DNA of 64,000 nt from Sepiola atlantica (GCA_963556195.1 OY744525.1:27679269-27743268), one strand, 5' to 3'; positions 22,820 through 33,879 are shown, counted from the stretch's first letter. The notes: generated by a model from the letters alone, not told the origin. A program made the numbers and translations.

Positions 22820-23200
22820 ATTATTTGGATTATTCGGACTACTGTTTTCACCTTAGACGTTATTCTCACAAAGTTTCAGCCGATGTAACCCCTGACCTTC
22901 TTCAGGTGCATTTTGTCAAACTCGGGAATCTTTCTGTCAAACTCGGGAATCTGTACTGAATTTCAAACGGAACCCCTTTATTTGATCCATGGGGCTAGAT
23001 TTTTCTTGTTCCGTCAGCCATGACTGTAATCGTATCCTGAGTATCGCCCGAACTAAGGATTCTGTTCGGTTGAAATTCCATACAGATTCCCAAGTTCGAT
23101 AAGATGCATCTAACGAAGGTTGGAGGTTACATCGGCCGAAACGTTGTGAGAATAAGATCCAAGATGAGAACAGTTGTCCGAATAATCCAAAGTATTATCT
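22820..23200. mobile_element. tRNA-cored foldback element, copy 1 (core deleted)
   Basis: Left end GGATTATTCGGACTACTGTT and right end AACAGTTGTCCGAATAATCC are inverted. Inner blocks TTATTCTCACAA / TTGTGAGAATAA and GCCGATGTAACC / GGTTACATCGGCC also pair. The arms approach 80 bp before divergence. The loop keeps AGTATCGCC, the edge of the tRNA-like core seen in the other copies, but the core itself is gone. Confidence 0.85.
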
Positions 23201-23397
23201 CAAAAATTCCAAAATATAATTGATAAAATGTTTTCTGAAATTTTTTTATAAACAATTGAACATAATTAAGCAGGATCTTTTAAAATAATTTTTTTTTAAA
23301 AATCGACTAATAAGTAAGTTATTTTAGAAATCAAAATACTGCAAAGAGAAAAGAAAGAAAGAGAAAACTGTCTCTTTTTTCTTTCCTTTCTCTTTAA

Positions 23398-23735
23398 GTT
23401 ATTTATCTTCCTCCCACAAGGTAAGATGTGACACAAGGTCGGGAAAGTGGGATTTGAAAAGCCAGCGCCCGAGAAGGTGAGCACTCTGGCCTACAAAAAA
23501 TGCCTGGGCAGCCCTGTCGGCATTCCCCGGTAGGGGCGCCTCAGGCAGTAAGCAATAAACTTACTCCTCCCCAAAGAGGGGAGGCAAAGCCTGGGAGGGT
23601 GGACCTCCTAGAACTGCACAGGACAAACCCACAGACCGGCGTTAATCAAGTCCCGAAGGCCAAGACAATACCAGTCTATGGGGTGCATTATCCATCGGAA
23701 CAGATACTACCCTTTGATCTTAAAATATACTGCTT
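23398..23735 (-). mobile_element. U2-headed SINE, minus strand
   Basis: Minus-strand reading starts with TTAAGATCAAAGGGTAGTAT then CTGTTCCGATGG, matching the U2 snRNA 5' region, and continues through the complete SINE body to the CACATCTTACCTTGTGGGAG end. One of the better preserved copies. Confidence 0.88.
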
Positions 23736-24000
23736 TGATGTTCATTGTTAACAGAAAAACTTGTGGAGGTCATGTAGTCTCCACATTTAGAACATATTTA
23801 ATCCCCACATCCGGTGTCATACCTTCTAAGAAAATATCGAAATGTATGTCGCACAAAATTGAATTGAACTGTTACATTTACTGAGTCAATAAAAATGTAA
23901 TTATAAGTTCGTAATTAAGTGAAATTATATCCTAAATACAACTAAAATGAAACCCATGTACTTCCGTCTGGCAATTCTGAAATTTTTAGGGTGTGAATTA
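23736..24000. other. no gene seen
   Basis: AT-rich spacer. Confidence 0.5.
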
Positions 24001-24116
24001 TTTTTTTAAATGACTTAATCCGTCCCAGACAACTGCTAATATGGAACATATTTAAATAATCACCTAAAAATAAAAATCAGCAAGGGGGATAACTCATTTT
24101 AAATTGAAGAATGTAA
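24001..24116 (+). repeat. left 116-bp inverted arm flanking Gypsy-2
   Basis: Nearly identical in reverse complement to 28591-28706 (about three mismatches by eye). It ends abruptly where Gypsy-2 protease sequence begins. The right arm lies beside a Helitron-like 3' end, so the arms may be two opposed Helitron-type copies. Confidence 0.88.
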
Positions 24117-24123
24117 TATGCAT

Positions 24124-24289
24124 ATTTCATTAGGGACTCAATATCCCAAGCACATTGCTTGGTTGATACTGGAGCCGCTTGCAGTATTTGGCCACTGAAA
24201 CTACTGGCTAAAAAGCCACCAGTGTCGCCGATTTCACTGCAAGCCGTAAATCACTCCCCTATTCCCACGTAGGTCAAATTTCTTGTTCT
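24124..24289 (+). pseudogene. Gypsy-2 protease fragment
   Basis: Translation shows RDSISQAHCLVDTGAACSI, with the retropepsin DTGA active site at about 24163-24174. A stop occurs near 24271, after which reading continues one frame over, where ILGADFL (about 24355) supplies the protease C-terminal motif. Confidence 0.75.
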
Positions 24290-26290
24290 TTGGACTTGGA
24301 ATTGCGCAGAGACTTTACGTGGGTCTTTACAGTCGCGGATTTACCCTACCCCATTCTGGGCGCGGACTTTCTGCACCACTTTAATCTTTTAGTGGACATG
24401 CGCAGACATCGGTTGATAGATGCTAATACGGAACTTTCCATCTGTGGTTTGAAAACAAACACCCTATCTATCAGCCCGGTATTTTTTATTGCCGCTACCG
24501 ATGACCTATATCAGACACTACTCCACTCCTACCCAGAGTTAACGAATCTTAATTTTGTTGTGAGTAATCCAACTCACTCAACAAAACATTATATTGAGAC
24601 CACAGGAGCTCCTGTGTTCTCACGCCCTCATCGCTTACCTGCAGAGAAACTAAAAGCGGTGAAGGCGGAATTTAACCATATGCTGCAACTGGGAATTATA
24701 CGCCCCTCGTCCAGTCCTTGGGCTTCCCCTTTGCATATGGTCCCGAAGCGCTCCGTAGATTGGCGTCCGACTGGGGACTATCGACAACTCAATGCCATAA
24801 CGGTACCTGATCGTTACCCAATCCCACATATACAGGACTTTGCTTCGTCTCTGCACAGTTGTAAGACCTTCTCGAAACTGGACTTAGTAAAGGCTTACCA
24901 TCAGATTCCACTGAATCCGACCTATATACCCAAAACGGCGGTAACAACTCCTTTTGGAGCGTTTGAATTCTTGACTATGCCTTTCGGTTTGCGAAACGCG
25001 GCTAGTACCTTTCAACACTTCATGGACGAAGTAGTGAGAGATTTTGACTTCGTCTATAATTACATAGACGACATACTTGTGGCAAGTGCCTCACCTGAGG
25101 AACATGTCACCCATCTCCGCCTACTGTTCAAACGGTTTCAGCAATACCAGATGAGGATTAACCCTGGTAAATGTGTTTTCAGTGCTTTGTCACTAGTTTT
25201 CCTGGGCCACATTATCAGCCCTGAAGGCATATCTCCCTTGCCTGAAAAGGTTAAAGCTCTACAAGACCTTCAACCACCCACTTCACTTCGCCAGCTAAGG
25301 CACTTTCTGGGTCTGTTAAATTATTACAGACGTTTTATCCCACACTGCGCGGATCTCTTGTCTCCTCTTTTCGACCTGTTACGTAACAGGAAGAAGAAAA
25401 ACGAGCAGATTTCACTGAATGATATTCAGCTGAAAACCTTCAATGAAGTGAAGCAAAAACTAGCGACGACATCTTTGCTTGCACATCCTGTTTCCGATGC
25501 CCAGTTTTCACTGGTTGTTGATGCATCTGGCACAGCTGTAGGGGCAGTGTTGCAACAGCAGCACCAAGGCCAACTGCAACCTCTCGAATACTTTTCGAGA
25601 CAACTGAAACCGGCAGAACAACGTTACAGCATGTTTAGCCATGAACTACTGGCAATGTACTTTGCAGTGAAACACTTTCAGCATTCACTCGAGGGCCGTC
25701 AATTCGTGATCTACACTGATCACCGTCCACTTACATATGCACTGCATGCTAAGCCGGACAAATATTCTCCTCACGAAACTCGCCACTTGGATTTTGTTTT
25801 GCAATTTACTAACGATATCCGACATATATCTGGTGAACAGATTGCGGCGGCAGACGCTTTGTCCCGCCTTCCTATAAATTCTTCACCTTCGGATATCGAT
25901 CTACAACAGATGGCTTTAGACCAGCCATGTCTGGACACTCTGGATCTCTCGTCACCTGAGTTTGCAACTTGCAAATTCAAATACCTGCCTGTGCCCACTT
26001 CGGACATGCAGATCATCTGTGACACTTCAACAGATTCACCTCGCCCTTTTGTTCCACTGACTCATCATAGGGTTGTTTTTGATACCCTTCACAACTTGGC
26101 ACACCCCGGACTAAAAGCCACAGTGAAGCTGATTTCAGCTAGATTTTTCTGGCCAAATATGAGGCGTGATATCACTGCCTGGACACGTTCCTGCATATCC
26201 TGCCAAAAGTCAAAGGTGTACAAGCATATCCCGTGCACCCCTTGGAACATTCAGCACTCCAGACGCTCGGTTCAGCCATGTTCATATTGA
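24290..26290 (+). pseudogene. Gypsy-2 pol: protease end, RT, RNase H, integrase zinc domain
   Basis: 666-residue frame. Protease C-terminal motif YPILGADFL at about 20-28. [17 protein letters not shown] about 133-147, [15 protein letters not shown] about 192-206, [11 protein letters not shown] about 231-241, catalytic YIDD at 258-261, [11 protein letters not shown] about 303. RNase [13 protein letters not shown] about 408, [11 protein letters not shown] about 444, TDHRPLTY about 476. Integrase HHCC: HNLAHPG to CISCQ about 600-636. The frame breaks near 26200, and integrase continues at 26200-26750 in another frame. All catalytic RT and RNase H residues are intact, so loss of function comes from the frameshifts and the missing 5' half. 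The true frame extends a little upstream of 24290. Confidence 0.93.
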
Positions 26291-26750
26291 ACTGGTTGGA
26301 CTATGGCCTGTCAGTCAGGGATTTACTTATCTTCTGACCTGCATAGATCGTGTTACACGGTGGCCTGAAGCCATCCCTCTAAGTGACATTTCGGCTGAAT
26401 CCGTAGCGCGAGCCCTTATATCGGGCTGGATATCACGCTATGGAGTCCTCTCAACTATTACCACCGACCGTGGTGGACAGTTTGAATCCCACCTATTCCA
26501 GGAACTTTCCAGGATTTTAGGGATTAAACATATCCGTACGACCAGCTATCATCCAGCTTCCAATGGGATGATAGAACGCTTCCATCGCCAATTGAAAACC
26601 GTGTTGCGTGCTTATCCTGACCAGCAGCGATGGAGCGAGTACGTACCTGTTGTCCTTCTTGGCTGTCGCACCGCAATCAAAGAGGACCTCGGATACTCTT
26701 CAGCCGAACTTGTCTATGGACTACCTCTATTGTTGCCGGGTCAGATTTAA
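26200..26750 (+). pseudogene. Gypsy-2 integrase core
   Basis: Continues integrase after a frameshift. Readable: [16 protein letters not shown] (core start; the usual catalytic D of the D-x-VGP pattern is E here), [24 protein letters not shown] (second catalytic Asp), [19 protein letters not shown] (catalytic Glu in ERFHR), then [18 protein letters not shown]. It breaks again at about 26750. The first catalytic Asp appears replaced by Glu, another sign of decay. Confidence 0.88.
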
Positions 26751-27189
26751 CGGAAACAGATACAGCTCTGTATATAAACAGATTGCGAGCTTACTTTAAT
26801 GAGCTCCCACCTATGCATCCTAGGCAACAGACCATTAAATCTTCGGTCCTTAAAAACATTTCCTCGTGGACTCATGTTTTTGTGCAAAAAGACTCTGTGA
26901 AAGCCCCTCTTACTCCTCCTTATTCTGGTCCTTATCGCGTGCTTTCACGCACTGACAAACTTTTCACCCTTGACATTGGTGGCAAAAAGATACAGTATCC
27001 ATCGACAGGGTGAAAAGAGCTTTTCTTAACGCAGAAACACCTGAGCCCCATATTCCCCCTACTGTGCATCAGACAAATGCAAATACACATTTACTTTTAG
27101 AAACCCCTAAAGAAAATTATGTCACCACGACACGTAGTGGTCGACGAGTACATTGGCCCAAAAAACTGTCTAAAACTGTCTATATATAG
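26751..27189 (+). pseudogene. Gypsy-2 integrase C-terminal region
   Basis: Two further frames. One contains SSWTHVFVQKDSVKAPL and YSGPYRVLSRTDKLF up to 27013: the SH3-like C-terminal domain of Gypsy integrases with the pattern F.R.D....L.PPY.GPY.V. The next frame begins IDRVKRAFL and ends TRSGRRVHWPKKL before the stop at 27189, a typical pol terminus in this group. Confidence 0.82.
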
Positions 27190-27496
27190 AATGAGCCTTG
27201 TACTCTATTTTTCAAAACATACTTCTCACATTAAGGATCCACACTTCTCCAAAATTACTTTTTTCAAAGAGAAGACAAACTCTTAAATAAAAAAATAAAT
27301 TTTTTTTTTTCATTAATATACAAACATTTTCTGAAAATACTTCTTGCAGAAAAGACTTTTCCCTGCAAAGCAAACAAAAACAAAAAAAACAAAACTTTTT
27401 AAACATTTGTTAATTGACAAATTTTGTATTTTTGTTATTTCCCACTACTACACTTCCTTTTATTTCCTGTCGGCTTTCAGCCTAAGCAGGGGGTTA
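27190..27496 (+). other. Gypsy-2 3' untranslated region and polypurine tract
   Basis: Non-coding, ending in AAGCAGGGGGTTA directly before the LTR start TGTAGC; the purine run is the likely plus-strand primer. Confidence 0.7.
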
Positions 27497-27905
27497 TGTA
27501 GCAGTCACCAATAGGGACTACTTTTGAATGCGTAATCACTGTCCCTGTGAGCTGGCTTGTTCAATCCAATCACAGGGCGCAGTAATATCGTTAGTTCCCT
27601 AAGGGACTACTTTTGTTCCCTTAGGGTTTGAGGAAAAAGATCAGACGACCTCCTGGCACCAGCTTGGACACATCGCAGAGAGCTCCAGCGAGGAACGAGG
27701 AAACGCTCTCTCTCCTGCCGCCGTCGCCACTTGACGACTACTACCATCTTCACCTGAAGAAATCCACGAGCGGCCCTAAGAACTCTTATATTCTTCCTTT
27801 TCCTCAGACGGACACTGTCCCACTCTCTTCTACCTATACCAAACGGTATAGGTAACTTTGAGTTAATAAAACCCCTTTTTGTTATAGTTACAGAAATACT
27901 TTTCA
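27497..27905 (+). repeat. Gypsy-2 3' LTR
   Basis: Starts TGTAGCAGTCACC after a polypurine tract. Contains an AATAAA signal at 27865-27870 and probably ends at CA (27904-27905). There is no partner LTR upstream, so the end is inferred. Confidence 0.65.
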
Positions 27906-28547
27906 TTGTTCCGTATCTTTAGAAGAGAAAAGGATAACCCCTTTCATCCTCCTCATCATCCCCTTACATGTTCACATGAAAAAAGTAGAATCTCATTTGT
28001 TTTGTGTGTGTGTGGGGGTGTGTATGATGAAGCTGAGGGTCTTCATCTAGTTTTAAATGTAGATATAATTTTCTTTTTAATTTGACAAACTTCTAAATGT
28101 TTTCCCCTTTATATATTGTATCGAAGATTTTGATAAACTCATTGTGAGATTTTCATCTATATTTTTCACTTGTGCCATTTTTTCCTATTTATTCACTCGT
28201 GCCATTTTTACCATGAACTTTTCTCTGGAGGAATTTTTGCATAAATTCGTTATCATGATCTATAGATTTGGATTTCACTGGTTATCATTAGTACCAGCAA
28301 TGGAAAATTAAGTTTTAAACAAAACAAAAGAATTTAAAAGAATCATCATTGGAATCGGAAATTCTGCTAAAATTTTTCTGATTCTGATACCGATTTCGAT
28401 ACCCCAACAAGTTCTGATTTTTTCTGATTTCCGATACCAATTAATAATCCCAACAATGTTTACTCTACATTAAGATTTTGTTTTAATTCAGGAGATGGGG
28501 AATCTTTTACGGAAACATTTTAACCAATAAATTTGTTTAAAACTAGC
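27906..28547. other. no gene seen
   Basis: AT-rich with a short (TG)n run near 28003 and GATTTCGATA-type phrases at 28370-28440 like those at 22330. Confidence 0.5.
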
Positions 28548-28590
28548 TGTATCTACCCGGCATTTTTAAACCTAAGATAGACAACTCATG
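28548..28590 (-). mobile_element. degenerate Helitron-like 3' end
   Basis: On the minus strand, ATGCCGGGTAGATACAGCTAG is followed by T, resembling a Helitron 3' end (GC hairpin, short spacer, CTAG then host T); the hairpin's other half has decayed. The adjacent right inverted arm would be part of its body. Confidence 0.4.
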
Positions 28591-28706
28591 TTACATTCTT
28601 CAATTTAAAATGATTTATCCCCCTTGCTGATTTTTATTTTTAGGTGATTATTTAAATATGTTCCATATTAACAGTTGTCTGGGACGGATTAAGTCATTTA
28701 AAAAAA
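28591..28706 (-). repeat. right 116-bp inverted arm flanking Gypsy-2
   Basis: Inverted partner of 24001-24116. Confidence 0.88.
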
Positions 28707-29159
28707 TAAATTGTATCAAGTATGTTATTATTTTGTTAATAGAACAGTACAACAATAACAAATCGAAATTGGGATATTAATGATAATTAGAAGCAACGTT
28801 TGATTCGTCAGCTTAAGTGCTATTTGGGTCTAACTTTGAAACTTTGATAAGATAACTTTATATGTTAGATATAAATTTATTGTTTTCTTCATTATATTAA
28901 ATTCAATCATCTATTTGTTTTAAATTGAAACATTCATTATAGAAAAATAAAAAAACGCATAAAATTGTCTGATAATTTTTTGTACAATTATTTTTATTGA
29001 ATGTAAATTTTAATGTAATAAAGAACTCACTTTAAAAATAAAACTTTCCTTTATAAAATTTGCAGAAATCTTTTTCTCATTGAATAAAAAATCATTGAGA
29101 ATAACTCCTGGCTCATGTAATATTGTAGCAATATTGGATGGGAGTCGAGTTGTGGTGTG
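28707..29159. other. no gene seen
   Basis: AT-rich spacer. Confidence 0.5.
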
Positions 29160-29735
29160 TGTGTATTAGAATAATGTCATCAACACCATCACCATCATAT
29201 TCGGTTTAACGGCTGTTTTAAATGCTGCATGTGTTGGACGGCTTTTAGAAATTAACTTCTGAACTAACCTATCTGGGCTCAGGTTTTTATTTATCCCTCT
29301 TTCTCTCAAATCCATCCTTATCAGTTCCTCCCATGTTTTCATTAGCCTTCCCCTGCGAACTGACCCGGCTACCTCAACTGTTCTACATCTACTAACCTAA
29401 GAACTCTCATCCATTCTGTCAATGTGACCAAACCAACGAAGTCTCTTGTTATTCACACATCTACCTATGCAATCCAGATTTATTCTTTCTCTGAGGTTAT
29501 CAGATCTAAGCCTGTTTTAAGTCTTACATTACACATCCATCGTATCATTTTCATATTTCTCTCTATACAACACATATCCTCAACTTTTACTGTCCAGATT
29601 TCCCGTCCACACATCATCAAATTGTTCACACATGCTTGATAGACTCTTCCGTTTGTCGATAGCGGTAACACTCTGCTAGTTAGTAATGACAGAAGTTCCC
29701 TGAACATGCACTCCTAACTTTTTTCTTTCTTTTTT
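29160..29735 (-). mobile_element. RTE-like LINE 3' end, copy 1
   Basis: Minus-strand translation gives the C-terminus downstream of RTE-clade reverse transcriptase: TSRVLPLSTNGRVYQ, IERNMKMIRWMCNVRLK, then in another frame NNKRLRWFGHIDRMDES and RERGINKNLS. The pattern ...IRWMC..SLKD...LRWFGH..R is typical of RTE elements. The 3' end is a run of ATG/CAT triplets (about 29165-29200). The same segment occurs on the plus strand at 52150-52800. The in-frame stop after DESS is shared in position, but by different codons (TAG here, TGA there). Confidence 0.78.
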
Positions 29736-29739
29736 CTTA

Positions 29740-30445
29740 TGGAAATTGCTCCAGACAAGGCATGAAGCCACTTGATGTAAGGAGCTAACAAGAACAAATA
29801 CGATTATCGCAAAGACAGGAGATGCCTATTGGCTTTAGTCTTGAAAAGACCAAGGTTATAGATTAGAGGAAAACAGCAGGAAGAGAGTTCCACAAGTTTG
29901 CAGTTCTTGCAAAGAAGCTACTGAAATAGGAAGCTGTATTACAATGAGGTATCAAAACAGCGAATTGATGGAGACCACTAGACCAACGAGTCAAACGAGC
30001 TGGAGCAGAAGAAGCAGGGAATAGATCACATAATTCTGAAGAATACATGCTTGGTAGACAGTGCAGGATCTATTATATTAGAAATTCTTTTTTGCACCCT
30101 GCCCAAGAGGGAGATGTTAGTGGTTGGTACACCAGCCCAGATGTGGCAACACTATTCCATGTACGACGAATAGTGGCTTTATAGAGATATAGGATACTGG
30201 CAGGTGTGAGAAGTTTTCTAGCCCGGTAGAGGGAGCCTACCTTCGTTGCAGCAGCCTTAGCAACATCTTCTATATACTTATTTCTTTTCATGTTGCCTGA
30301 GAATGTCAGGCCGAGGGGCTTGCAGGTTGGACTGTTGAAGAAGGGTGCTATTGGCCATGACAATCGGTGGTTGGAAAGGTTTCTCATAGTTGTTAAAGGA
30401 AAAGAACGTGTCTTAGTAGCATTAAATGTGAGCATCCATACTCTA
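29740..30445 (-). mobile_element. Jockey/CR1-like LINE 3' part, copy B
   Basis: The minus strand carries NATKTRSFPLTT, an AAATKVGSLYRARKLLTPASI block and LYLYKATIR (about 30435-30150). After a gap missing the LDKVQKRICNLIGP block comes SSELCDLFPAS and LTRWSSGLHQFAVLIPHCNT (about 30045-29930) and the 3' tail ending in an A-rich run at 29740. The 5' portion resembles copy F (54718) more than copies A, C and D, so this is a sister subfamily. An internal deletion joins the two parts. Confidence 0.78.
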
Positions 30446-31120
30446 TGCCTGACTTGTCCACCAATTTTCGGTAATGAATGTCCAACAGTGTTTGTTTTAA
30501 TGTTTCGTGTGTGTTCTTTTTACAGTTCCATATTTCTTACAGTTTTGTTTGAATATGTATTTTTATTTATTTTATTAAATTTTTAAATAAAATTATATAT
30601 TATAAAAAATATGAACAGCAAAAAAGAACATTCAAATAATATAAAAAAAAGCGTCTTTTGTTTGGTGTAAAGAATCAATTTATTTCCTTTTCCCCTTTCT
30701 GCATAGATAGTGCTCGAGTTTTCCTGAACAATACTCTAGAGAAATCTCCTGGAGCAGCCATTTGCGTCCCCTATCTATACTTTTCAGAAAAGAAGCCCTA
30801 AACCCACCAAAGTCATGCTGAAATCCAATGTTCTCAGACTGAGAACTCAGAGTCTCTCGACTGATACTGGTTGAAAAGAGATGCATATTTTGAGAGGTTA
30901 TGCTCTTCACCTCTCGGAGAAGACGTTTCTTGGATGCAAAACTTGTAGTGGAGAATGTATCGCAGCAAGTGCTTTCCAAGACCAGAACTTTTCCAGAATG
31001 TTTACTGGCATTTTAGTCAAAGCCAAATGGCTCCAGTTGTAAGGGAAACATGTCCGCCTCAAAAACAGGCTTAACAAAGTTAAGAGCTGTTTGTTGTGGA
31101 AAGTGATCTGCAGTAAATCA
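30446..31120 (-). other. unassigned; contains a 99-codon minus-strand frame
   Basis: The frame 30979-30680 (start ESTCCDTFSTTSF, end CRKGKRK) is Ser/Lys/Arg-rich and followed at once by an AATAAA-like signal on the same strand. No motif recognised. It could be a host 3' exon, a retrocopy or chance. The rest of the stretch is AT-rich. Confidence 0.3.
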
Positions 31121-31121
31121 A

Positions 31122-31418
31122 TAGTAAGACAATAGGCAAACAGGACAATAAGTCAACAGGACAATAGGTCAACAGGACAATAGGTCAACAGGACAATAAG
31201 TCAATAGGACAATAGGTCAACAGGACAATAAGTCAACAGGACAATAAGTCGACAAGACTGTCAACAGGACAATAGGTCAACAGGACAATAAGTCGACAGG
31301 ACAATAAGTTGACAGGACAATAAGTCGACAGGACAATAAGTCGACAAGACTATGTCAACAGGACAATAGGTCAACAGGACAATAGGTCACCAGGACAATA
31401 AGTCAACAGGACAATAGG
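31122..31418. repeat. 16-bp minisatellite
   Basis: About 18 tandem copies of CAACAGGACAATAGGT with A/G and C/G variants (AAGTCAAC, AAGTCGAC, AGGTCAAC) and small gaps near 31255 and 31353. Confidence 0.93.
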
Positions 31419-31744
31419 TAAAGACTGAACAGATCTTGACTGTAGATCCACATTTGAATTGGTGAACTTCACATTTCTAAATGTTTCAGGGAAGAATAGA
31501 CAGTTATGATCTTCAAATTCGAATTTTTATTTAGCTCTTAAAGTCTAAATATGGCATTTTAGTATTTATAATTTTCATAAAGACGACATTTTTGCTAAGG
31601 TGTCAGCTTTTGTTTCCTTAAATACCCAAATACCTGAGATTAGTAAATATAACCAGAAGTGTTAATTTTCTGAAAGTAAAAGTAATCTGAAAGAAAATCT
31701 GATTTTTTTTAACCATTTACAACCTGGTAGTTCCTCTTCTTTGC
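31419..31744. other. no gene seen
   Basis: AT-rich spacer between the minisatellite and the R2-type element. Confidence 0.5.
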
Positions 31745-31962
31745 GTGTCTTTGAAGCATGTGGTCATACGACAGTTTCCCACTTTTTTTACACAGTTCTT
31801 TGCATTATTGTTGTACTCTGCAAGATATTTCTCGCTACACTGGTTGGGCAGTAGAAGGCAGACAAGACAGTGTTGCATCGTATGGCCCTCTTCTTCACAT
31901 TAGCAAATGGTTGGGTCAGTTTTGTACACTCATCTTGTCATAGCAACTTTTGATTGCCCCAC

Positions 31963-32226
31963 TCAATTCAGGCAGTTGAGTGTTTTCGACTGGAGACAGG
32001 ATGCTCTTGCATTTGGTTCACCAGGTATACTTGCTAAATACTTTTTCAAGTTCTTATTCATGAGTCCAGTGGCTCCTATGCTAACTGGAATGATAGAGAT
32101 CTCTTTGAGGTTCCAGTTTCTTTTCATATCATACATTATTTTCTCCCTTTCAGCTCTATTTAGGCCCCCATCATTAGGGACACTGACCTCAACCAAAGTT
32201 GCCACTCTCTCTCTCTCTTGTTCCAT
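31963..32226 (-). pseudogene. R2-type element: endonuclease C-terminal part
   Basis: Continues the restriction-like endonuclease in the next frame. ATLVEVSVPND holds the acidic residue that follows the PD motif in PD-(D/E)xK folds; then REKIMYDMKRNW and IIPVSIGATGLMNKNLKKYL, the conserved C-terminal block of this group (family pattern: PV..GA.G......L...L..IP). Ends about 31963. Confidence 0.82.
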
Positions 32227-32531
32227 ATTACAATGTCAGGTTTGACAGCTGCGTTTTCCAGATAGGTAGCTGTGGGGATTTCATGATCATAATGGATGGT
32301 GTATGTCTCATTCCCCACAGTTCTCTCAGGTATATGTTCCCAGTGCCTGCTGCTACATCTGATATTCAGTTTCTTACAGATGGTCCAGTGGAGGTATCTG
32401 CACACTCCATTATGTCGTGCTGTATAGGAGCCATCTGCCAACATGATTTTGCAACTCGATATCAGGTGGCTCACACTCTCCACTTCAGTGTGACAAAACC
32501 TGCACTTGTTGTTCTGACTGAGCCCAGCCAT
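32160..32531 (-). pseudogene. R2-type element: CCHC knuckle and endonuclease PD motif
   Basis: Frame with the knuckle CRFCHTEVESVSHLISSC (C10, C13, H22, C27; C-x2-C-x8-H-x4-C), the signature that precedes the endonuclease in R2-group proteins. KPDIVIW follows at 97-103 with the catalytic Asp of the PD motif. The true frame then shifts to 31963-32226. The knuckle contacts target DNA and the endonuclease nicks it to prime reverse transcription, as known for R2. Confidence 0.88.
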
Positions 32532-32558
32532 CTTTTTAAACGCATTTGTTATCAGGCC

Positions 32559-32873
32559 CTAGTCTAGTGCGGCCATTATAAGCCTCTCCTGGTCGTAGTG
32601 GAGGGCTCCCCTTCTTAGCCAGTCCAAGGACCCTTCCTTATCAATATAGTCCTTGGATAGTTCATCGAGGAAGTATGTGGCACGTTTCTGTCCTGACCAC
32701 TTATCAATGCACCTGTTCTTAAAAGTCTGGGTGTATCTCTTGCAGCTCTTTTGAGCTATCTCTGTGGCAGGATTGTTTGGTGTTTCTGCCTTATCTATAT
32801 GACAGCCTTGTCCAAAATGCTTGGCCAACTTTGTGATGGAATGTTTAGCTGGCTCTTGACTCTTGGTGTTCAC
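32559..32873 (-). pseudogene. R2-type element: thumb/linker segment
   Basis: 104 residues between RT and knuckle. It includes KRYTQTFKNRCIDKWSGQKR and LDELSKDYIDKEGSLDWLRR, charged helical sequence ending GALHYDQERLIMAALD just before the knuckle. This C-terminal thumb/linker region is known in the group, with little sequence conservation. Confidence 0.75.
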
Positions 32874-33009
32874 GTACCATTGCTAGGCTGGGGTTTAAGG
32901 AGCTTCTTAGGTACTGGACAATGCTGACAATAGTGGCTCTATGCTGGTGGTTTATCTCTGATAAACCCAATCCTCTCTCTCTTCTGGGCAAGTACAGTCT
33001 TGGCAGACA

Positions 33010-33384
33010 CTAATTTGTATAGATGACCCTATGGAGGGTTAACATTTTTCGAGTCTTTACATCTAGCCTGTTGATGGTTTGTTGAGGCCAATCAATGATG
33101 CCAAAGCTGTACGTGATTACTGGCATAGCAAGTTGGTTAATGGCAGTTATTTTATTTTTGTTTGTAAGCTGTGTTTTGCAGATCTTTCTGACACGGCGTA
33201 CATACTCTCTGCCAATTTTCTCTCTCATTCTGGCATGTTGGATGGTGTCGTTTTCCTCAATGCCAAGGTATTTATAGGACTCCTGCTCTTCGAGATCTTG
33301 TATCTCATTTTCCTCATCTAGCTGTAGATTGTCTGTCTGAATCTTTTTCCCAGCCCTGAGGGAGCACTTGGCGCATTTATCCAA
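33010..33384 (-). pseudogene. R2-type element: RT palm end and thumb
   Basis: Frame starting DKCAKCSLRAGKK (RT motif D region), then EQESYKYLGIEE (motif E, YLG) and ITAINQLAMPVITYSFGIIDW, thumb sequence typical of R2-group RTs. The catalytic FMDD box (rc of about 33475-33486) is just upstream in another frame, with reading HLLFMDDLKLYASS. Confidence 0.85.
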
Positions 33385-33592
33385 GCCAAATTTAATTCCA
33401 ATGTCTTTTTAAAAGGTGTGTACAACCTGCAGGAGCTGCTGCAATTCAGTGTCAGAGCTTGCATACAGCTTAAGGTCATCCATGAAGAGAAGGTGGTTGA
33501 TTTTCTTGGATGGATCTCTCTGGCGTCCCTGACCAAGGTTGTAGGTCTCTCCCCTATTGTTGAGAAGCTTACTAAATGGGTCTATTGCGATT
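33385..33592 (-). pseudogene. R2-type element: RT catalytic FMDD segment
   Basis: Minus-strand reading NHLLFMDDLKLYASSDTE contains both catalytic aspartates (F-x-D-D). Frame changes on both sides join it to motif B (QGDSLSPLLF, 33592-33625) and motif D. Confidence 0.82.
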
Positions 33593-33879
33593 CAGAAGAG
33601 CAACGGGGATAGGCTGTCACCTTGGAAGATTCCCCTTCGGATATTGATGTTAGGGATGGTAATCTTTCCATGGCTGTGGCTTAGTGAGATGTTGGTTTGC
33701 CACATTTTTATGTGGGCTGTCATTGTTTTTTTAATTATTGGGTTGATATTATACAGGTCAAGGCACCGTAGTAGCCATGAGTGGGGCACGCTGTCATAGG
33801 CCTTCTGATAATCAATCCATGCCATGCTCGGGTTTCTATGCCGCTTCCTACAATCCTCTAAAATTGTTTTGTCAATCAA
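33593..33879 (-). pseudogene. R2-type element: RT motifs A and B
   Basis: 95-residue frame with AWIDYQKAYDSVPHSWL (motif A, catalytic Asp at residue 23) and RRGIFQGDSLSPLLF (motif B). Upstream, GCSRRCFGTKDQLLID in line with it is the motif preceding A in this group. The domain polymerises cDNA on nicked target DNA in the family. Confidence 0.9.

Larger units (their letters stand above)
24118..27905 (+). mobile_element. 5'-truncated Gypsy LTR retrotransposon (Gypsy-2)
   Basis: Contains protease, RT, RNase H, integrase and 3' LTR in that order. The 5' LTR and gag are absent: the sequence starts inside protease directly after the left inverted arm. At least four frame breaks. Different family from Gypsy-1: it has YIDD and a different LTR. 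Confidence 0.88.

Noticed and set aside
31122..31418. CRISPR-like array at the 16-bp repeat
   Set aside because: Head-to-tail minisatellite without spacers.
32199..33321. Plus-strand frames of 80-122 codons
   Set aside because: Shadows of the minus-strand R2-type element.
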